NCBI RefSeq assembly: GCF_039545135.1
Contig: NZ_BAABRU010000020.1
Location: 33,174 to 97,173, forward strand
Length of the DNA stretch: 64,000 bases
Reading direction: 5' to 3'
Origin: Herpetosiphon gulosus
GTDB lineage: Bacteria > Chloroflexota > Chloroflexia > Chloroflexales > Herpetosiphonaceae
Shown here piece by piece: positions 34,401 through 43,668 of the stretch. The notes beneath the pieces are model-generated. The model ran no database searches, was not told where the DNA came from, and saw only the letters and a program-made list of their open reading frames with translations. Numbering within the stretch: position 1 is the first letter of the stretch; each line of letters starts with the position of its first letter. The position numbers and the translations under genes are program-made.

Positions 34401-34997
34401 ATGTCTGATGAGCAGCGAGCCACGATTCGGATTTTGTTAGCCGAAGACAACGAACTAGTGGCCTTGACCATGGAAGAATATTTGACCGATTTGGGCTTTC
34501 AGGTGGTCGGAGTTGCCCGCACCGGAACCCAAGCGTTGGAGCTGGCACGCCAATTAGAGCCAGATATGGCGATTCTTGATGTTAAGTTGCCCGAATTGGA
34601 AGGCACCGAGGTTGCCGCACGGCTTTATGCTGAGCGTCCGATGCCAATTGTGATGGTAACCGCTTTTACCGACCGCGACACCATTCGCAAGGCTGAACGG
34701 GCTGGGGCACTGGGCTATTTGGTCAAACCTGTTACGATGGAAGCATTGACTCCAGCGATTGATATTGCCTTAGCTCGCTTTGCCGAAATTCGCGCGTTGC
34801 GCCAAGAAGTCGATGCTTTACATGAATCGCTGGAAGCTCGTAAATTGATCGAGCGAGCCAAAGGGATTTTGATGCAGCGCTTGAATATTAGCGAACACGA
34901 TGCCTACGAACGTTTGCGCCATCGAGCACGCGAAAAACGGGTCAAGCTCAAAGACATTGCCCAGACGATCATCGATGCTGAAGCCTTGCTCTCATAA
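34401..34997 (+). CDS. ANTAR-domain response regulator
   Basis: 198 residues. A receiver domain (about 9-125) with E15/D16 acidic residues, phospho-acceptor D60 (AILDVKLP) and K109 in GYLVKPV is followed by an ANTAR RNA-binding domain (about 133-195: LEARKLIERAKGILMQRLNISEHDAYERLRHRA is the hallmark region). ANTAR regulators bind tandem stem-loops in leader RNAs and act by antitermination. No kinase or obvious ANTAR-target hairpin pair is next to it. GGAG precedes the ATG. It is the first gene right of the proposed origin. Confidence 0.92.
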   Translation: MSDEQRATIRILLAEDNELVALTMEEYLTDLGFQVVGVARTGTQALELARQLEPDMAILDVKLPELEGTEVAARLYAERPMPIVMVTAFTDRDTIRKAERAGALGYLVKPVTMEALTPAIDIALARFAEIRALRQEVDALHESLEARKLIERAKGILMQRLNISEHDAYERLRHRAREKRVKLKDIAQTIIDAEALLS

Positions 34998-35056
34998 TTG
35001 CCCCAGCATCCTCGTTTGTTTGCTTTTGGTCTTTTTGGGTTATTGCCGAGCTAAAC

Positions 35057-35092
35057 GAAGCGCCCTTGTTGGATTGCCGACAAGAGCGCTTC
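35057..35092. terminator. Hairpin between convergent genes
   Basis: Inverted arms of 16 bases (35057-35072 and 35077-35092, loop ATTG, with G-T wobbles) lie between the ANTAR gene and the following minus-strand gene. Neither flank has a strong T-run, so it may be a weak bidirectional terminator. Confidence 0.6.
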
Positions 35093-35097
35093 AAGCG

Positions 35098-35541
35098 TTA
35101 AGCAAGTACTACGACATTGGGGTTGTGAGGGTGAATTTTGACCTGCACTGTATCGCCCGCATCAGGCGCTTTGAGCAGCTCGAGGAATGGATAGATTTTG
35201 AGTGTAGTTTGTTCGAGGCGTAACTCTAGCTCAAACTCAAAAATGCGTCGGCCATAGGTTCCGCGTAGCCAGCCAGTTGGGGTGGCACTCACAACCAGCG
35301 CCTGCCGAATGTGACCATTGAGTTTGGCTTCGCGTTCGGCTGGCGGGCTGTATAAGTGCATGCCATGGCGAATTGCCTTAGCGATCAAGCCGCCAATTAA
35401 TATGATCAACAGCGTAATTGTCAATCCGAGCGAAAATCCAGCTACTTGGGCTGCCCCAATTGCTGGAATAAACAATGAGATGGCTAGCCCCAACAACACT
35501 GCATCAACCCATAAGCCGCGTAGGCGTTTGGCAACAGGCAT
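35098..35541 (-). CDS. Small membrane protein of unknown function
   Basis: 147 residues. Two hydrophobic helices (about 13-30 and 34-52) are followed by a soluble C-terminal domain of alternating beta strands (HIRQALVVSATPTGWLRG, RIFEFELELRLEQTTLKIYPFLEL, DTVQVKIHPHNPNVVVLA). The layout resembles the two serS-operon membrane proteins, but without clear sequence identity. GAGGA lies upstream of the ATG. Confidence 0.68.
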   Translation of the reverse strand: MPVAKRLRGLWVDAVLLGLAISLFIPAIGAAQVAGFSLGLTITLLIILIGGLIAKAIRHGMHLYSPPAEREAKLNGHIRQALVVSATPTGWLRGTYGRRIFEFELELRLEQTTLKIYPFLELLKAPDAGDTVQVKIHPHNPNVVVLA

Positions 35542-35699
35542 GAATCTTGTTCCTCTATCGTTTCAAATTTGCTTCATTGGGCTAGTTTAGTTGATTTTGG
35601 TTCGTTGGTTCACGCTGACTATTGACAAAAGTGGCCTTTTTTGTCAATAGTCGTTTACTATTGAGTGATTCGCACAATAACGTTTTCACTCAATTCAGC

Positions 35700-36713
35700 T
35701 TATGGGCATTGGCGGTTGAGTGCTTGATCGAGCGCTGCGGGGCTTGCTTGCAGCGTTTGTAACGTCAGACTCTGGATTTTCCACGGCTGATCTGGCTCGG
35801 TGTTGTTACGATGCAAGGTGACACAGCCCGCTTGCACTTGCAATTGACCAGCTTGATCGTTGGTTAGCCACACCAGATTGGTCGAATAATATAGATTGCC
35901 AGCTCCAGCATCGCTCAGACCCTGCGGGTTGATCAACACTTGGATAAATTGGTTTGGATCAAACTGCTGGCTCCAAGTTGCCAAATCACTAGCTGGTTGT
36001 GCGTGCCAATAATTCCATGCTTGGGCATAATTGGCTTGGTTCAAGGTATAAATATACAGAGCTAACGTTTGTTCGGGAGTTTGAACTCTAGCGGGCGACT
36101 CGATCACTGGGCAAATTTGGCCAACCCTTTGGCTCATAGTTTGTAAATCGTTGGTCAGCTCAAATTGGCTGTTGCGAATGTGCCAAGGCTCATCTGGCCC
36201 GTTAATGTTGACCCGATGTAATTCGTAGCAGCCCACAAAATATTGCCAACCTGCTTGGCGATCATAGGCAATCAAGCCAGCGACAACCCGCGTGTTTTGG
36301 TTGCCAGCACCAACATCAATCACAAAATGGGGATCGATCAATACCTTGACGCTGAGCGTTTGCTCATAGCCTTGCTCAAATTGATCAAACGGCATTGGTG
36401 CGACTTCAAAATAGCCATAGGCGCGTTGGTAATCGGCGCGATTGACCGCATTGTAAAAGCTCGCCAACAAACTCAGCGGATCTTGGCGATCATCGAATGC
36501 TGGGAGATTGAATGGGCTGGGTGGAGCGGAATTATCCTCACTGACTGCGGTTTGGCTGATTGCTGGAGTTGAAGTTGGTTGCTCGGGGTTGGCTGCTGGA
36601 ATGCTAGCGGTTGGTTGTTCGGGCAATGGTTGTATCGTAGTTGGGCTGCTATTGCTGCAAGCGCTGAGCAATGTAAGGCCCAAAATAAGCATTAGACGTG
36701 TATAACGGTGCAC
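35700..36713 (-). CDS. Lipoprotein with duplicated domain
   Basis: 337 residues, GTG start with a strong AGGAGG five bases upstream. A lipoprotein signal (LLSAC, C19) is followed by a Ser/Thr/Pro/Gln-rich linker (about 22-72) and two homologous domains of about 110 residues. Each begins SLLASFYNAVNRADYQRAYGYF / TLALYIYTLNQANYAQAWNYW, carries VLID/VLIN plus D-x-GAGN, and ends with a C-x-x-LHR strand (CYELHRVN / CVTLHRNN). The folds resemble NTF2/SnoaL-like cone domains. It is attached to the membrane by lipid, and its function is unknown. The intramolecular duplication is clear by eye. Confidence 0.8.
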   Translation of the reverse strand: MHRYTRLMLILGLTLLSACSNSSPTTIQPLPEQPTASIPAANPEQPTSTPAISQTAVSEDNSAPPSPFNLPAFDDRQDPLSLLASFYNAVNRADYQRAYGYFEVAPMPFDQFEQGYEQTLSVKVLIDPHFVIDVGAGNQNTRVVAGLIAYDRQAGWQYFVGCYELHRVNINGPDEPWHIRNSQFELTNDLQTMSQRVGQICPVIESPARVQTPEQTLALYIYTLNQANYAQAWNYWHAQPASDLATWSQQFDPNQFIQVLINPQGLSDAGAGNLYYSTNLVWLTNDQAGQLQVQAGCVTLHRNNTEPDQPWKIQSLTLQTLQASPAALDQALNRQCP

Positions 36714-36791
36714 GATGGCCTCCTTTCATCGTGCAGTATACGCCGCCTATGATCGGTTTGGGGTGACATCGCTCTGATGGGTTGCTGATAA

Positions 36792-37235
36792 TTAGGCCTC
36801 GTTCAAGCGCATAATAATTTCGCCATCTTCGACCTCGCCAGTTGCTTCAAAGCCCACTTTTTGATAGAGCTTTTCGGCTACGACGTTGCCTGGCACATAA
36901 CTCAGCCGAATTTCGGTGCGATAGGCTTTATGCTTGAGATGATCAATCACCGCCAAAAGTGCTGGCTTGGAATAGCCCTTGCCTTGGTGCTCAGCCCCAA
37001 TCATAAAGCGAATAATCCAATCGTGGCCAGTTTCAGTGTCGCGGCCCATCATCACAAAGCCAACCAAATCGCTATCGGCATAAATCGCGCGTGGCTCCCA
37101 ATCAGGGTGCACATAGGCCTCGGCTACCGAAAACATATTTTGCGCCACAAATTGAGTTTGATCATCGCGAACCTTGAGTTTGAGCACAGGCCGTAAGTTT
37201 TCCTCAGTAATTGGTTCTAAACGAATCGTTGCCAT
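36792..37235 (-). CDS. GNAT-family N-acetyltransferase
   Basis: 147 residues, the usual GNAT size. The acetyl-CoA loop is RFMIGAEHQGKGYSKPAL (Q/R-x-x-G-x-G/A pattern), followed by IRLSYVPGNVVAEKLYQKVGFEATGE, the typical C-terminal motif. MATIRLEPITEENL resembles spermidine/aminoglycoside-type GNATs by memory. Substrate unknown. GAGG precedes the ATG. Confidence 0.85.
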   Translation of the reverse strand: MATIRLEPITEENLRPVLKLKVRDDQTQFVAQNMFSVAEAYVHPDWEPRAIYADSDLVGFVMMGRDTETGHDWIIRFMIGAEHQGKGYSKPALLAVIDHLKHKAYRTEIRLSYVPGNVVAEKLYQKVGFEATGEVEDGEIIMRLNEA

Positions 37236-37260
37236 AGTAAAACCTCTGTTTAGAAAAGTA

Positions 37261-37460
37261 TGAAGGATGAATTATGAGGGATGACAAGGTGTCAGGGTTT
37301 AATGCAGAGGGTGATAGGGGTCAGGGGCTAGGGGTCAGGTGACAGCATAGGACAATCATTTGGGATTGTGTGTTCTGGCTCCTGATCTCTGACCCCTGAC
37401 CCCTTGTCATTGGTTAAAAAAGGTCTAGCCCTTGAACTCTAACCCCTGACTCCTTACATA
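37261..37460. repeat. Modular intergenic repeat block F
   Basis: TATGAAGGATGAATTATGAG and AGGGGTCAGGGGCTAGGG at the left are balanced by inverse C-rich words (CTGACCCCTGACCCCTTG, CCCTGACTCC) at the right. It immediately precedes the AIM24 terminator. Confidence 0.7.
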
Positions 37461-37461
37461 A

Positions 37462-37507
37462 AACAAACCAGCGATGAAGGTAACAACACCTTCATCGCTG
37501 GTTTGTT
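37462..37507 (-). terminator. Terminator with a 20-bp perfect stem after AIM24 gene
   Basis: AACAAACCAGCGATGAAGGT (37462-37481) pairs perfectly with 37488-37507 across a 6-base loop. On the minus strand it is followed by TGTTTTAT. It lies 9 bp past the AIM24 gene stop codon. Confidence 0.88.
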
Positions 37508-37515
37508 GCTAGCGC

Positions 37516-38475
37516 TTAGTCGCCGCCGAGCAAGTTGCCAATGATGTTGCCACCACTGCTTCCGCCACCACTCGAGGGCATGTATTCGGCCAATTTCTTG
37601 GCGACATTCATGACTGGCATTGTTTGCAGCCAAACTTTGCCAGGGCCGCGCAGGGTTGCTAGGAACAAGCCTTCGCCGCCGAAGAGAATGTTCTTGAAGC
37701 CGCGCACCATTTCAATATCGAACTGAACGCTTGGCTCATACATTGCCACGTGACCAGTATCGACCTTCATCATTTGGCCTGGTTGCAAGTAGTATTCAAC
37801 GACTTCGCCATCAAGCTCAGCAAAAACCACGCCGGGGCCAGTTGCCCGTTGCATGATAAAGCCTTCGCCACCAAACAGGCCTGCCCCCAATTTACGGCGG
37901 AAGTGAATATCAAGCTGAACCGACTTTTCGGCACACATAAACGAATCTTTTTGCATGATGATTTCTTGGCCGGGGGCGAGGTGCAATGGCACAATCTTGC
38001 CAGGCATTTCGCTGGCAAAACCAATCAAACCAGTGCCGCCTGCAACCGTGAAATCAACGATGAACAACGATTCGCCTGAGAAGGCGCGTTTGAACATCTT
38101 GCCGATGCCGCCGCCAGAATTCGTGTTCATCTCAACGTTGCCGCTCATCCACGACATGCCGCCGCTTTCCGAGAAGATCATCTGGCCTGGATCAAGCTCG
38201 ATGATCGCTGCTTGGAGCACAGTACCAATAATTTTGTAGCGCAAACCAGTGGTCATGCCACGGCCACTCAAGGCAACTGGTGGTTCGGGCAAATCGAGCG
38301 GGCGGCCTGGCTCGCTGGCCATGGTGTATGCGCCTGCTGGAGCGCCGTAGTTTGGTTGGGGTGGTGGTGGATAGCCACCTTGGGGCTGCTGTGGTGGGTA
38401 ACCGCCTTGGGGCTGATTGGGAATGGGTTGGCCGGTTTGGGGATCAAATTTAGGTCGATAATCGTTATCAGACAT
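37516..38475 (-). CDS. AIM24 / TIGR00266-family protein with Pro/Gly-rich N-terminus
   Basis: 319 residues from the ATG at 38475 (GGAG upstream; a longer open frame has no site). The N-terminal 60 residues are rich in Pro, Gln, Gly and Tyr (PQGGYPPQQ type). The rest is the AIM24 domain built of beta strands, with [38 protein letters not shown] and a repeated GLFGGEGF / LFGGEGLF motif, ending in a Gly-rich [10 protein letters not shown] segment. The family is linked to mitochondrial biogenesis in yeast and to unknown roles in bacteria. A disordered Pro-rich N-terminus hints at membrane or surface association. Confidence 0.88.
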   Translation of the reverse strand: MSDNDYRPKFDPQTGQPIPNQPQGGYPPQQPQGGYPPPPQPNYGAPAGAYTMASEPGRPLDLPEPPVALSGRGMTTGLRYKIIGTVLQAAIIELDPGQMIFSESGGMSWMSGNVEMNTNSGGGIGKMFKRAFSGESLFIVDFTVAGGTGLIGFASEMPGKIVPLHLAPGQEIIMQKDSFMCAEKSVQLDIHFRRKLGAGLFGGEGFIMQRATGPGVVFAELDGEVVEYYLQPGQMMKVDTGHVAMYEPSVQFDIEMVRGFKNILFGGEGLFLATLRGPGKVWLQTMPVMNVAKKLAEYMPSSGGGSSGGNIIGNLLGGD

Positions 38476-38693
38476 CACACGCTCCTCAAATGCTAGCACA
38501 AACATGTGCAACATACTTGGTAATTGCATTGTACAACTGTCGTCTAGTACGCCCGTGCTTGGCCAAATGTTGCTAGGGCTGGTGGTTGCGCTTAATGATG
38601 CTATGCGTTATGATGGTAGCGCGTTTCTACCTTTGGGGATGGGCCAAACAGGCTATCCCAATGGTCTCCACCGACACACAAGGAGTTTCCAGC

Positions 38694-38882
38694 ATGCGGC
38701 GTTTTGGAGCGATTCTGGCCTTTTTAATTGGCGCAGTTGTGGGTTTAGTTGGCGGCGCGGCCTTGCTAGCCTATGCCTATCAAGTGGCGGGTTTGTATCC
38801 CCCCGACGATGCCACGATTAAATTCATTGCCCAAGAACGGGGCTGGTTCGACCCGAACACTGAGGAAACACCTGCATCCTAA
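38694..38882 (+). CDS. Small single-pass membrane protein
   Basis: 62 residues from the ATG at 38694, which has AGGAG eight bases upstream. One transmembrane helix (about 4-28, AILAFLIGAVVGLVGGAALLAYAY) is followed by a soluble tail ending FDPNTEETPAS. It lies 67 bp before fadD on the same strand and may be cotranscribed with it. Function unknown. Confidence 0.72.
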   Translation: MRRFGAILAFLIGAVVGLVGGAALLAYAYQVAGLYPPDDATIKFIAQERGWFDPNTEETPAS

Positions 38883-38949
38883 GACCCACCCTGTTCGCCC
38901 TGTTGCCTCACCGAATGTTTTGCTTGTCCGCTGTTGAGGAGGTATCATC

Positions 38950-40686
38950 GTGGATACGCCATGGACAACACACTACGAGCCAACGGTCAAGCCCTCATTG
39001 CAATACTCCACTGAGCCGTTGATTTCGTTATTGGATACCGCCGTTGCCAATTATCCCAATCAGGTGGCTACAAACTTTGTACTGAAATATGTACTTGGTG
39101 GTCGGGTGGCAATTGGTGGTTCGCTCACCTATCGGCAATTGAAGGAAGCGGTTGATCGGTTTGCCACAGCCTTGCATGGCTTGGGTGTTCGCAAGGGTGA
39201 TCGCTTTGCGATTATGCTGCCCAACACGCCCCAGTTTGTGATTGGCTTTTTTGCTGCGCTGCGTTTAGGGGCCACGGTTGTTAATATCAACCCAACCTAC
39301 TCGCCTCGCGAACTCAAACATCAATTAGCCGACTCTGGTGCTGAGACGATTTTTGTACTTAGCCCGTTCTACCCCAAAGTCCAAGAAATTTTGGCTGAAA
39401 CACCGCTCAAACGGGTGATCGTGACCTATGTTCACGATGTTTTATCCTTTCCTCAAAGTATCTTGGTACGCCGTACCCAGCAAAAAGATCCAAGCTGGGT
39501 TGAGATTACGCCTGATCGCACGACCTTGTTGTTTAGCACGTTGTTGGCTGAGTATCCACCTGCCCCGCCCAAAGTTGTAATCGATGGCCATGATGTGGCG
39601 CTGTTTCAATATACTGGCGGCACGACTGGCGCTCCCAAAGCAGCAATGCTAACCCACTACAACATTCTGGCTAATACCAGCCAATTGTTGAATTGGATGA
39701 ATGGTCTCAAGCCTGGCCAAGAGCGCGTGATGTGTGCAATTCCGTTTTTCCATGTCTATGGGATGACGGTCGGCATGTGCTTTGCGGTGGCAATTGGTGC
39801 AGAAATGATCATCATTCCCAACCCGCGCCCGGTTGATGGTGTGCTCGAAGCCTTGCACAACGAACGGGCAACGATCTTCCCAGGCGTGCCAGCGCTCTAC
39901 ATTGGGATTATCAATCACAAAGATATTGATAAATACAATTTGCGCTCAATCAAGGCCTGTATTAGTGGCTCGGCGGCCTTGCCAATGGAAGTTCAAGAGA
40001 AATTTGGTGAATTAACCGGCGGACGTTTGGTCGAAGGCTATGGCCTGACCGAAGCGGCTCCAGTTACGCACTGTAACCCGGTTTTTGGTACTCGCAAATC
40101 TGGCTCGATCGGCGTGCCAATGCCCGATGTTGAAGTGCAAATTTTGGATCTTGAGACCGAAGAACCACTGCCAATTGGCTCGGAACGCGAAGGCGAACTG
40201 CTGATTCGTGCGCCACAAATTATGAAGGGCTATTGGGGTCGTGATGACGAAACCGCCAAGGTGTTGACCGAAGATGGTTGGCTACGCACTGGTGATATTG
40301 TCAAAACCGACGGCGATGGCTATTTCTATGTGGTTGATCGCAAGAAAGACTTAATTATCGCTTCGGGCTATAATATTGTGCCACGTGAAGTCGAGGAAGT
40401 GCTGTTTATGCACCCAGCCGTGCTTGAAGCGGCGGTGGCAGGCATTCCCGATACCTACCGTGGTGAAACAGTTAAGGCCTTTGTGGTGCTCAAGCCCGAT
40501 ACGTCTGCCACAGCCAAAGAAATTCGCGATTTTTGCAAGGAAAATCTCGCACCATATAAAGTTCCGACCCAAGTCGAATTTATTGAGGAATTGCCCAAAA
40601 CCCAAGTTGGCAAAGTGCTGCGGCGGGTGTTGGTCGAGATGGAAAAGCAAAAACAAGCTGAGCAAATCCAGCAGGAGGCAAGTTAG
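38950..40686 (+). CDS. fadD: Long-chain fatty-acid--CoA ligase
   Basis: 578 residues with a GTG start and GAGGAGG upstream. It belongs to the ANL adenylation superfamily: P-loop-like YTGGTTGAPKAAMLTH, the VEGYGLTEAAPVTHCNP motif, RTGDI(V)KTDGDGYFYVVDRKKDLI and IVPREVEEVL, and the catalytic lysine region KTQVGKVLRR near the end. It activates fatty acids to acyl-CoA via acyl-AMP for breakdown or lipid synthesis. The nearest thiolase and SDR genes are 6-9 kb away, consistent with but not proving a shared pathway. Confidence 0.92.
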   Translation: MDTPWTTHYEPTVKPSLQYSTEPLISLLDTAVANYPNQVATNFVLKYVLGGRVAIGGSLTYRQLKEAVDRFATALHGLGVRKGDRFAIMLPNTPQFVIGFFAALRLGATVVNINPTYSPRELKHQLADSGAETIFVLSPFYPKVQEILAETPLKRVIVTYVHDVLSFPQSILVRRTQQKDPSWVEITPDRTTLLFSTLLAEYPPAPPKVVIDGHDVALFQYTGGTTGAPKAAMLTHYNILANTSQLLNWMNGLKPGQERVMCAIPFFHVYGMTVGMCFAVAIGAEMIIIPNPRPVDGVLEALHNERATIFPGVPALYIGIINHKDIDKYNLRSIKACISGSAALPMEVQEKFGELTGGRLVEGYGLTEAAPVTHCNPVFGTRKSGSIGVPMPDVEVQILDLETEEPLPIGSEREGELLIRAPQIMKGYWGRDDETAKVLTEDGWLRTGDIVKTDGDGYFYVVDRKKDLIIASGYNIVPREVEEVLFMHPAVLEAAVAGIPDTYRGETVKAFVVLKPDTSATAKEIRDFCKENLAPYKVPTQVEFIEELPKTQVGKVLRRVLVEMEKQKQAEQIQQEAS

Positions 40687-40706
40687 GCCAAACCTAACGT
40701 TGGGAT

Positions 40707-41339
40707 ATGCGTTCTCGCCATGAAGTTGCCGTGGTGCAATGCCCTGCTTGTGGGGCGCAATTCGATGCGCCCCTGTGGCTGATTCTCGATGCTGAGGAGC
40801 AGCCTGGTTTAGTGCAACAGTTATTTGATGGTCGTTTGCGCGAAACTCAATGCCCCTATTGTGATGCGTTTGGTTCGTTAACTGCACCATTGTTGTATCA
40901 TGATGCTCGTTATGAGCAATTGATTTTAGCTTTGCCATTATCGGTTGCCAGCGCTAGCGAGGCTGAAGCTTTGGCCCAGCAATTGGTTGGCTTGTTGCAT
41001 AGCCGATTGGCGCTCGAAACGCTGGATCAAGCCGAGTATTTGGGCCATGTCCAGCTTGCGGCAGATCTTGACGATTTGCAGTTAATGCTGATCCATGCGA
41101 GTTATCGTCGCGAGTTAATTGCGCTGATGGCGACGATGGAATGGCCAGCGCAGCAGCTGGCAACAATCGATCAGTTTGAAACCTTGCTGCAAAGCCATGA
41201 TCGCGACCATCACCAAGCATTTTGGCAAAGCTTAACTGCTACCCAACAATCTGACTTAACGTTGCTGTTTGATCGCTTAGCCGCCGTTGTGCCAATAGAC
41301 AGTGGGCTTAGCGATTTTTTGCGTCGATTAATACCCTAG
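40707..41339 (+). CDS. CpXC-domain protein
   Basis: 210 residues. The N-terminal CpXC domain has C12-P-A-C15 and C49-P-Y-C52, a probable zinc site, with WLILDAEEQPGLVQQLFDG and LLYHDARYEQLILALP between and after. The remainder is helical. It lies 20 bp after fadD and 12 bp before a related CpXC gene, so the three may form one operon. The domain is of unknown function and is common in Chloroflexota. Confidence 0.82.
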   Translation: MRSRHEVAVVQCPACGAQFDAPLWLILDAEEQPGLVQQLFDGRLRETQCPYCDAFGSLTAPLLYHDARYEQLILALPLSVASASEAEALAQQLVGLLHSRLALETLDQAEYLGHVQLAADLDDLQLMLIHASYRRELIALMATMEWPAQQLATIDQFETLLQSHDRDHHQAFWQSLTATQQSDLTLLFDRLAAVVPIDSGLSDFLRRLIP

Positions 41340-41351
41340 CGAGAGCCATGC

Positions 41352-42296
41352 ATGCCAATTTCGTATAGCCAACCATATGAGCTTGTTTGCCCAACCTGCC
41401 AAACCCCGTTTGTGGCCGAGGCTTGGTTGATTGTTGATGCCGAGGAACGCCCTGATTTGGTGCAGGCGATTCGTGCTGTAAGCTTGCACGACACCCGCTG
41501 CCCAGGTTGTGGCCAAACTGGGGTTGTGCCTGCGCCTATTTTGCTGCATGATCGGCGGGCTAAGGCGGTACTATTTGGGGTTCCTTATGGTATGCCCGAA
41601 GCCGAATGGAATGAATTGGCTCAAGGCTTGCTGTGGATGTTGATTGGGGCATTACCACGCGAAAATCAATTGCCCTATCTTGGTAATGTGCAAGCTGAGG
41701 CTGGGGTGGCGGGCGTGGCTGAAGCCTTAGATCAACTGAATTACACGCCGCAATCAGCAATTGAAGCGATTGGCGATGCGCTTGGCTCGGAAGATTCGGA
41801 TAGTTTGCCGCCCTTAGCTGAAGCGATTATGCGTATGCTGGCTGCCGATACTCCCGAAGCATTGCAAGCAGTGTTGCATGAATATCCCTTTTTGCTTGAT
41901 GAGGCGATGGACGAGGGCTTGGCCGGCTTGGCCGAAGCAGCGGTTGATGCAGGCGAATTTGAAATTAGCCAAGCCTTTGAACGAGCCAGAATTACTCTGA
42001 TTCAGCTGCGCCAAACACTTGATCAATCGAGCCAAACCCAAGCTAACACCAAACCAGCGGTGGCGGCCCAAGCGAGTGCTCCGCCGCCAGCCAATTGGCA
42101 CAGCATTCGGCGGGCGGTTTTGGCATGTGAGGATGCTGGCGAACTGCTGGCTTTACGGGCCGAATATCCCATTTTGGCAAGCGCTGATGCCGATGCGTGG
42201 CTGGCCGAGGAGCAACAAGCCTTGCGCGATGTTGGGGATTTAGGTGCAGCGCAGTTAATTGGTGAGGCGCGAGCGGTCTTGCGCGGTGAACGCTAG
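41352..42296 (+). CDS. CpXC-domain protein (paralog)
   Basis: 314 residues. C13-P-T-C16 and C50-P-G-C53 form the CpXC zinc site, and the WLIVDAEERPDLVQAI and ILLHDRRAKAVLFGVP segments match the preceding protein. The C-terminal 160 residues add helical material (PFLLDEAMDEG, a repeated EYPFLL/EYPILA-type motif) not present in the paralog. The function is unknown, but an operon with the preceding gene is likely. Confidence 0.82.
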   Translation: MPISYSQPYELVCPTCQTPFVAEAWLIVDAEERPDLVQAIRAVSLHDTRCPGCGQTGVVPAPILLHDRRAKAVLFGVPYGMPEAEWNELAQGLLWMLIGALPRENQLPYLGNVQAEAGVAGVAEALDQLNYTPQSAIEAIGDALGSEDSDSLPPLAEAIMRMLAADTPEALQAVLHEYPFLLDEAMDEGLAGLAEAAVDAGEFEISQAFERARITLIQLRQTLDQSSQTQANTKPAVAAQASAPPPANWHSIRRAVLACEDAGELLALRAEYPILASADADAWLAEEQQALRDVGDLGAAQLIGEARAVLRGER

Positions 42297-42299
42297 ATT

Positions 42300-42495
42300 T
42301 AGAATGTAGAACTAGAGGTCAGGGGCTAGGGACTAGGGGCCAGGAATCAAGAATAACAGCAGGCAAAATTCCAGAACATAGAATAGAGGCTAGGGGTTAG
42401 GAATCAAGAATTAAAATACTAGATGGGACTGTCGTCATTTGTGTACTTCATGGTTTTAACTTCTGACCCCTAACCCCTGACTACTGATCCCTCGA
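42300..42495. repeat. Modular intergenic repeat block G
   Basis: AGAGGTCAGGGGCTAGGG and AGAGGCTAGGGGTTAGG at the left are mirrored by CTGACCCCTAACCCCTGAC and CTGATCCCTCG at the right. Confidence 0.7.
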
Positions 42496-42510
42496 TAAAA
42501 GGAGCCAACT

Positions 42511-43668
42511 ATGCAAGAATTTTTTGAGTTTCGTTTACTGCCACGGGTGTTGTATAAATCGGGCTTGGTTGCCGAAATGGGAGCTGAATTAAGCTCGCTG
42601 GGCGCAACCAAGGCCTTCATTGTGACCGATGCTGGTTTAGTCAAGTCGGGCTTGGTTGAGCACGTTCAACAAGCGTTGGCCGAGACGGTCGAAGTTGTCG
42701 GTGTCTACAGCGATGTGCCGCCGAATTCCTCGGTGACCGTGGTTGAGGCGGCTGCGGCTCAAGCTCGCGAATCGGGCGCTGATCTGTTGGTGGCGCTTGG
42801 TGGTGGTTCGCCAATTGATACCGCCAAAGCCATGCGCATTTTGATTACCGAGGGCGGTAATTTGCTCGATTACGAAGGGATCAACATCCTCGAACGGCGC
42901 TTAATTCCGATGGTGGCAATTCCTACGACCGCTGGCACTGGCTCGGAGGCGAGCAACTTTGCTGTGATCAAAGATGAAGCCAATAATGTTAAGCTCTCGT
43001 TTACTAGCCCATATCTTGCGCCAGAGTTAGCGATTCTCGATCCGCAAGTAACCCAAAGTTTGCCTGCGCATTTGGCTGCTGCAACGGGTATGGATACGCT
43101 GACCCATGCCTTTGAAACCTATGTCTCAACCGAATCTGAGCCAATGAGCGATGCCTTGGCTTTGGGCGCGGTCGAGATTGTTTCAAATTATCTGCGTGAC
43201 GCGACTCACCATGGCCCGACCAACGAAGAAGCTCGCGGCCAGATGTTGATTGCCTCGTGTATGGCGGGGATTGCCTTTACCAACGCATATTTGGGTGCGG
43301 TGCATGCCTTGGCTCACGCTACAGGTGGCCATTTCCCCTTGCATCATGGCTTGCTCAACTCGATTTTCCTACCACATGTTGTCGCCTTCAATGCTAGCAC
43401 CGTGCCCGATCGCTATGCTCGGCTCGCGCGGGCCTTTGGAATCAACACTGGTGGTCGGCCACGCGAAGAGGTGATCGACGATTTGATTGCCGGTTTGCGC
43501 CAGTTGGCCAGCGATTGCGGATTGATTACTCAGCTACGCGATTTGGGTATTCCCGAAGATGCTTTGCCCATGTTGGCTGAACAGGCTTTTGGCGATGGGG
43601 CGATTTATCATAACCCAGTTGCGCCAACCGTTGACGATTTACTGGGGATTTTGCAAGCAGCATGGTAG
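42511..43668 (+). CDS. Iron-containing alcohol dehydrogenase
   Basis: 385 residues, standard for the family. The NAD-binding loop is LLVALGGGSPIDTAKAMRI. The metal ligands are read as D and H in GMDTLTHAFETYVS and two H in AHATGGHFPLHHG. Members reduce aldehydes or oxidise alcohols with NAD(P). Substrate not predictable. AAGGAG precedes the ATG. The next gene starts inside its last codons. Confidence 0.93.
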   Translation: MQEFFEFRLLPRVLYKSGLVAEMGAELSSLGATKAFIVTDAGLVKSGLVEHVQQALAETVEVVGVYSDVPPNSSVTVVEAAAAQARESGADLLVALGGGSPIDTAKAMRILITEGGNLLDYEGINILERRLIPMVAIPTTAGTGSEASNFAVIKDEANNVKLSFTSPYLAPELAILDPQVTQSLPAHLAAATGMDTLTHAFETYVSTESEPMSDALALGAVEIVSNYLRDATHHGPTNEEARGQMLIASCMAGIAFTNAYLGAVHALAHATGGHFPLHHGLLNSIFLPHVVAFNASTVPDRYARLARAFGINTGGRPREEVIDDLIAGLRQLASDCGLITQLRDLGIPEDALPMLAEQAFGDGAIYHNPVAPTVDDLLGILQAAW

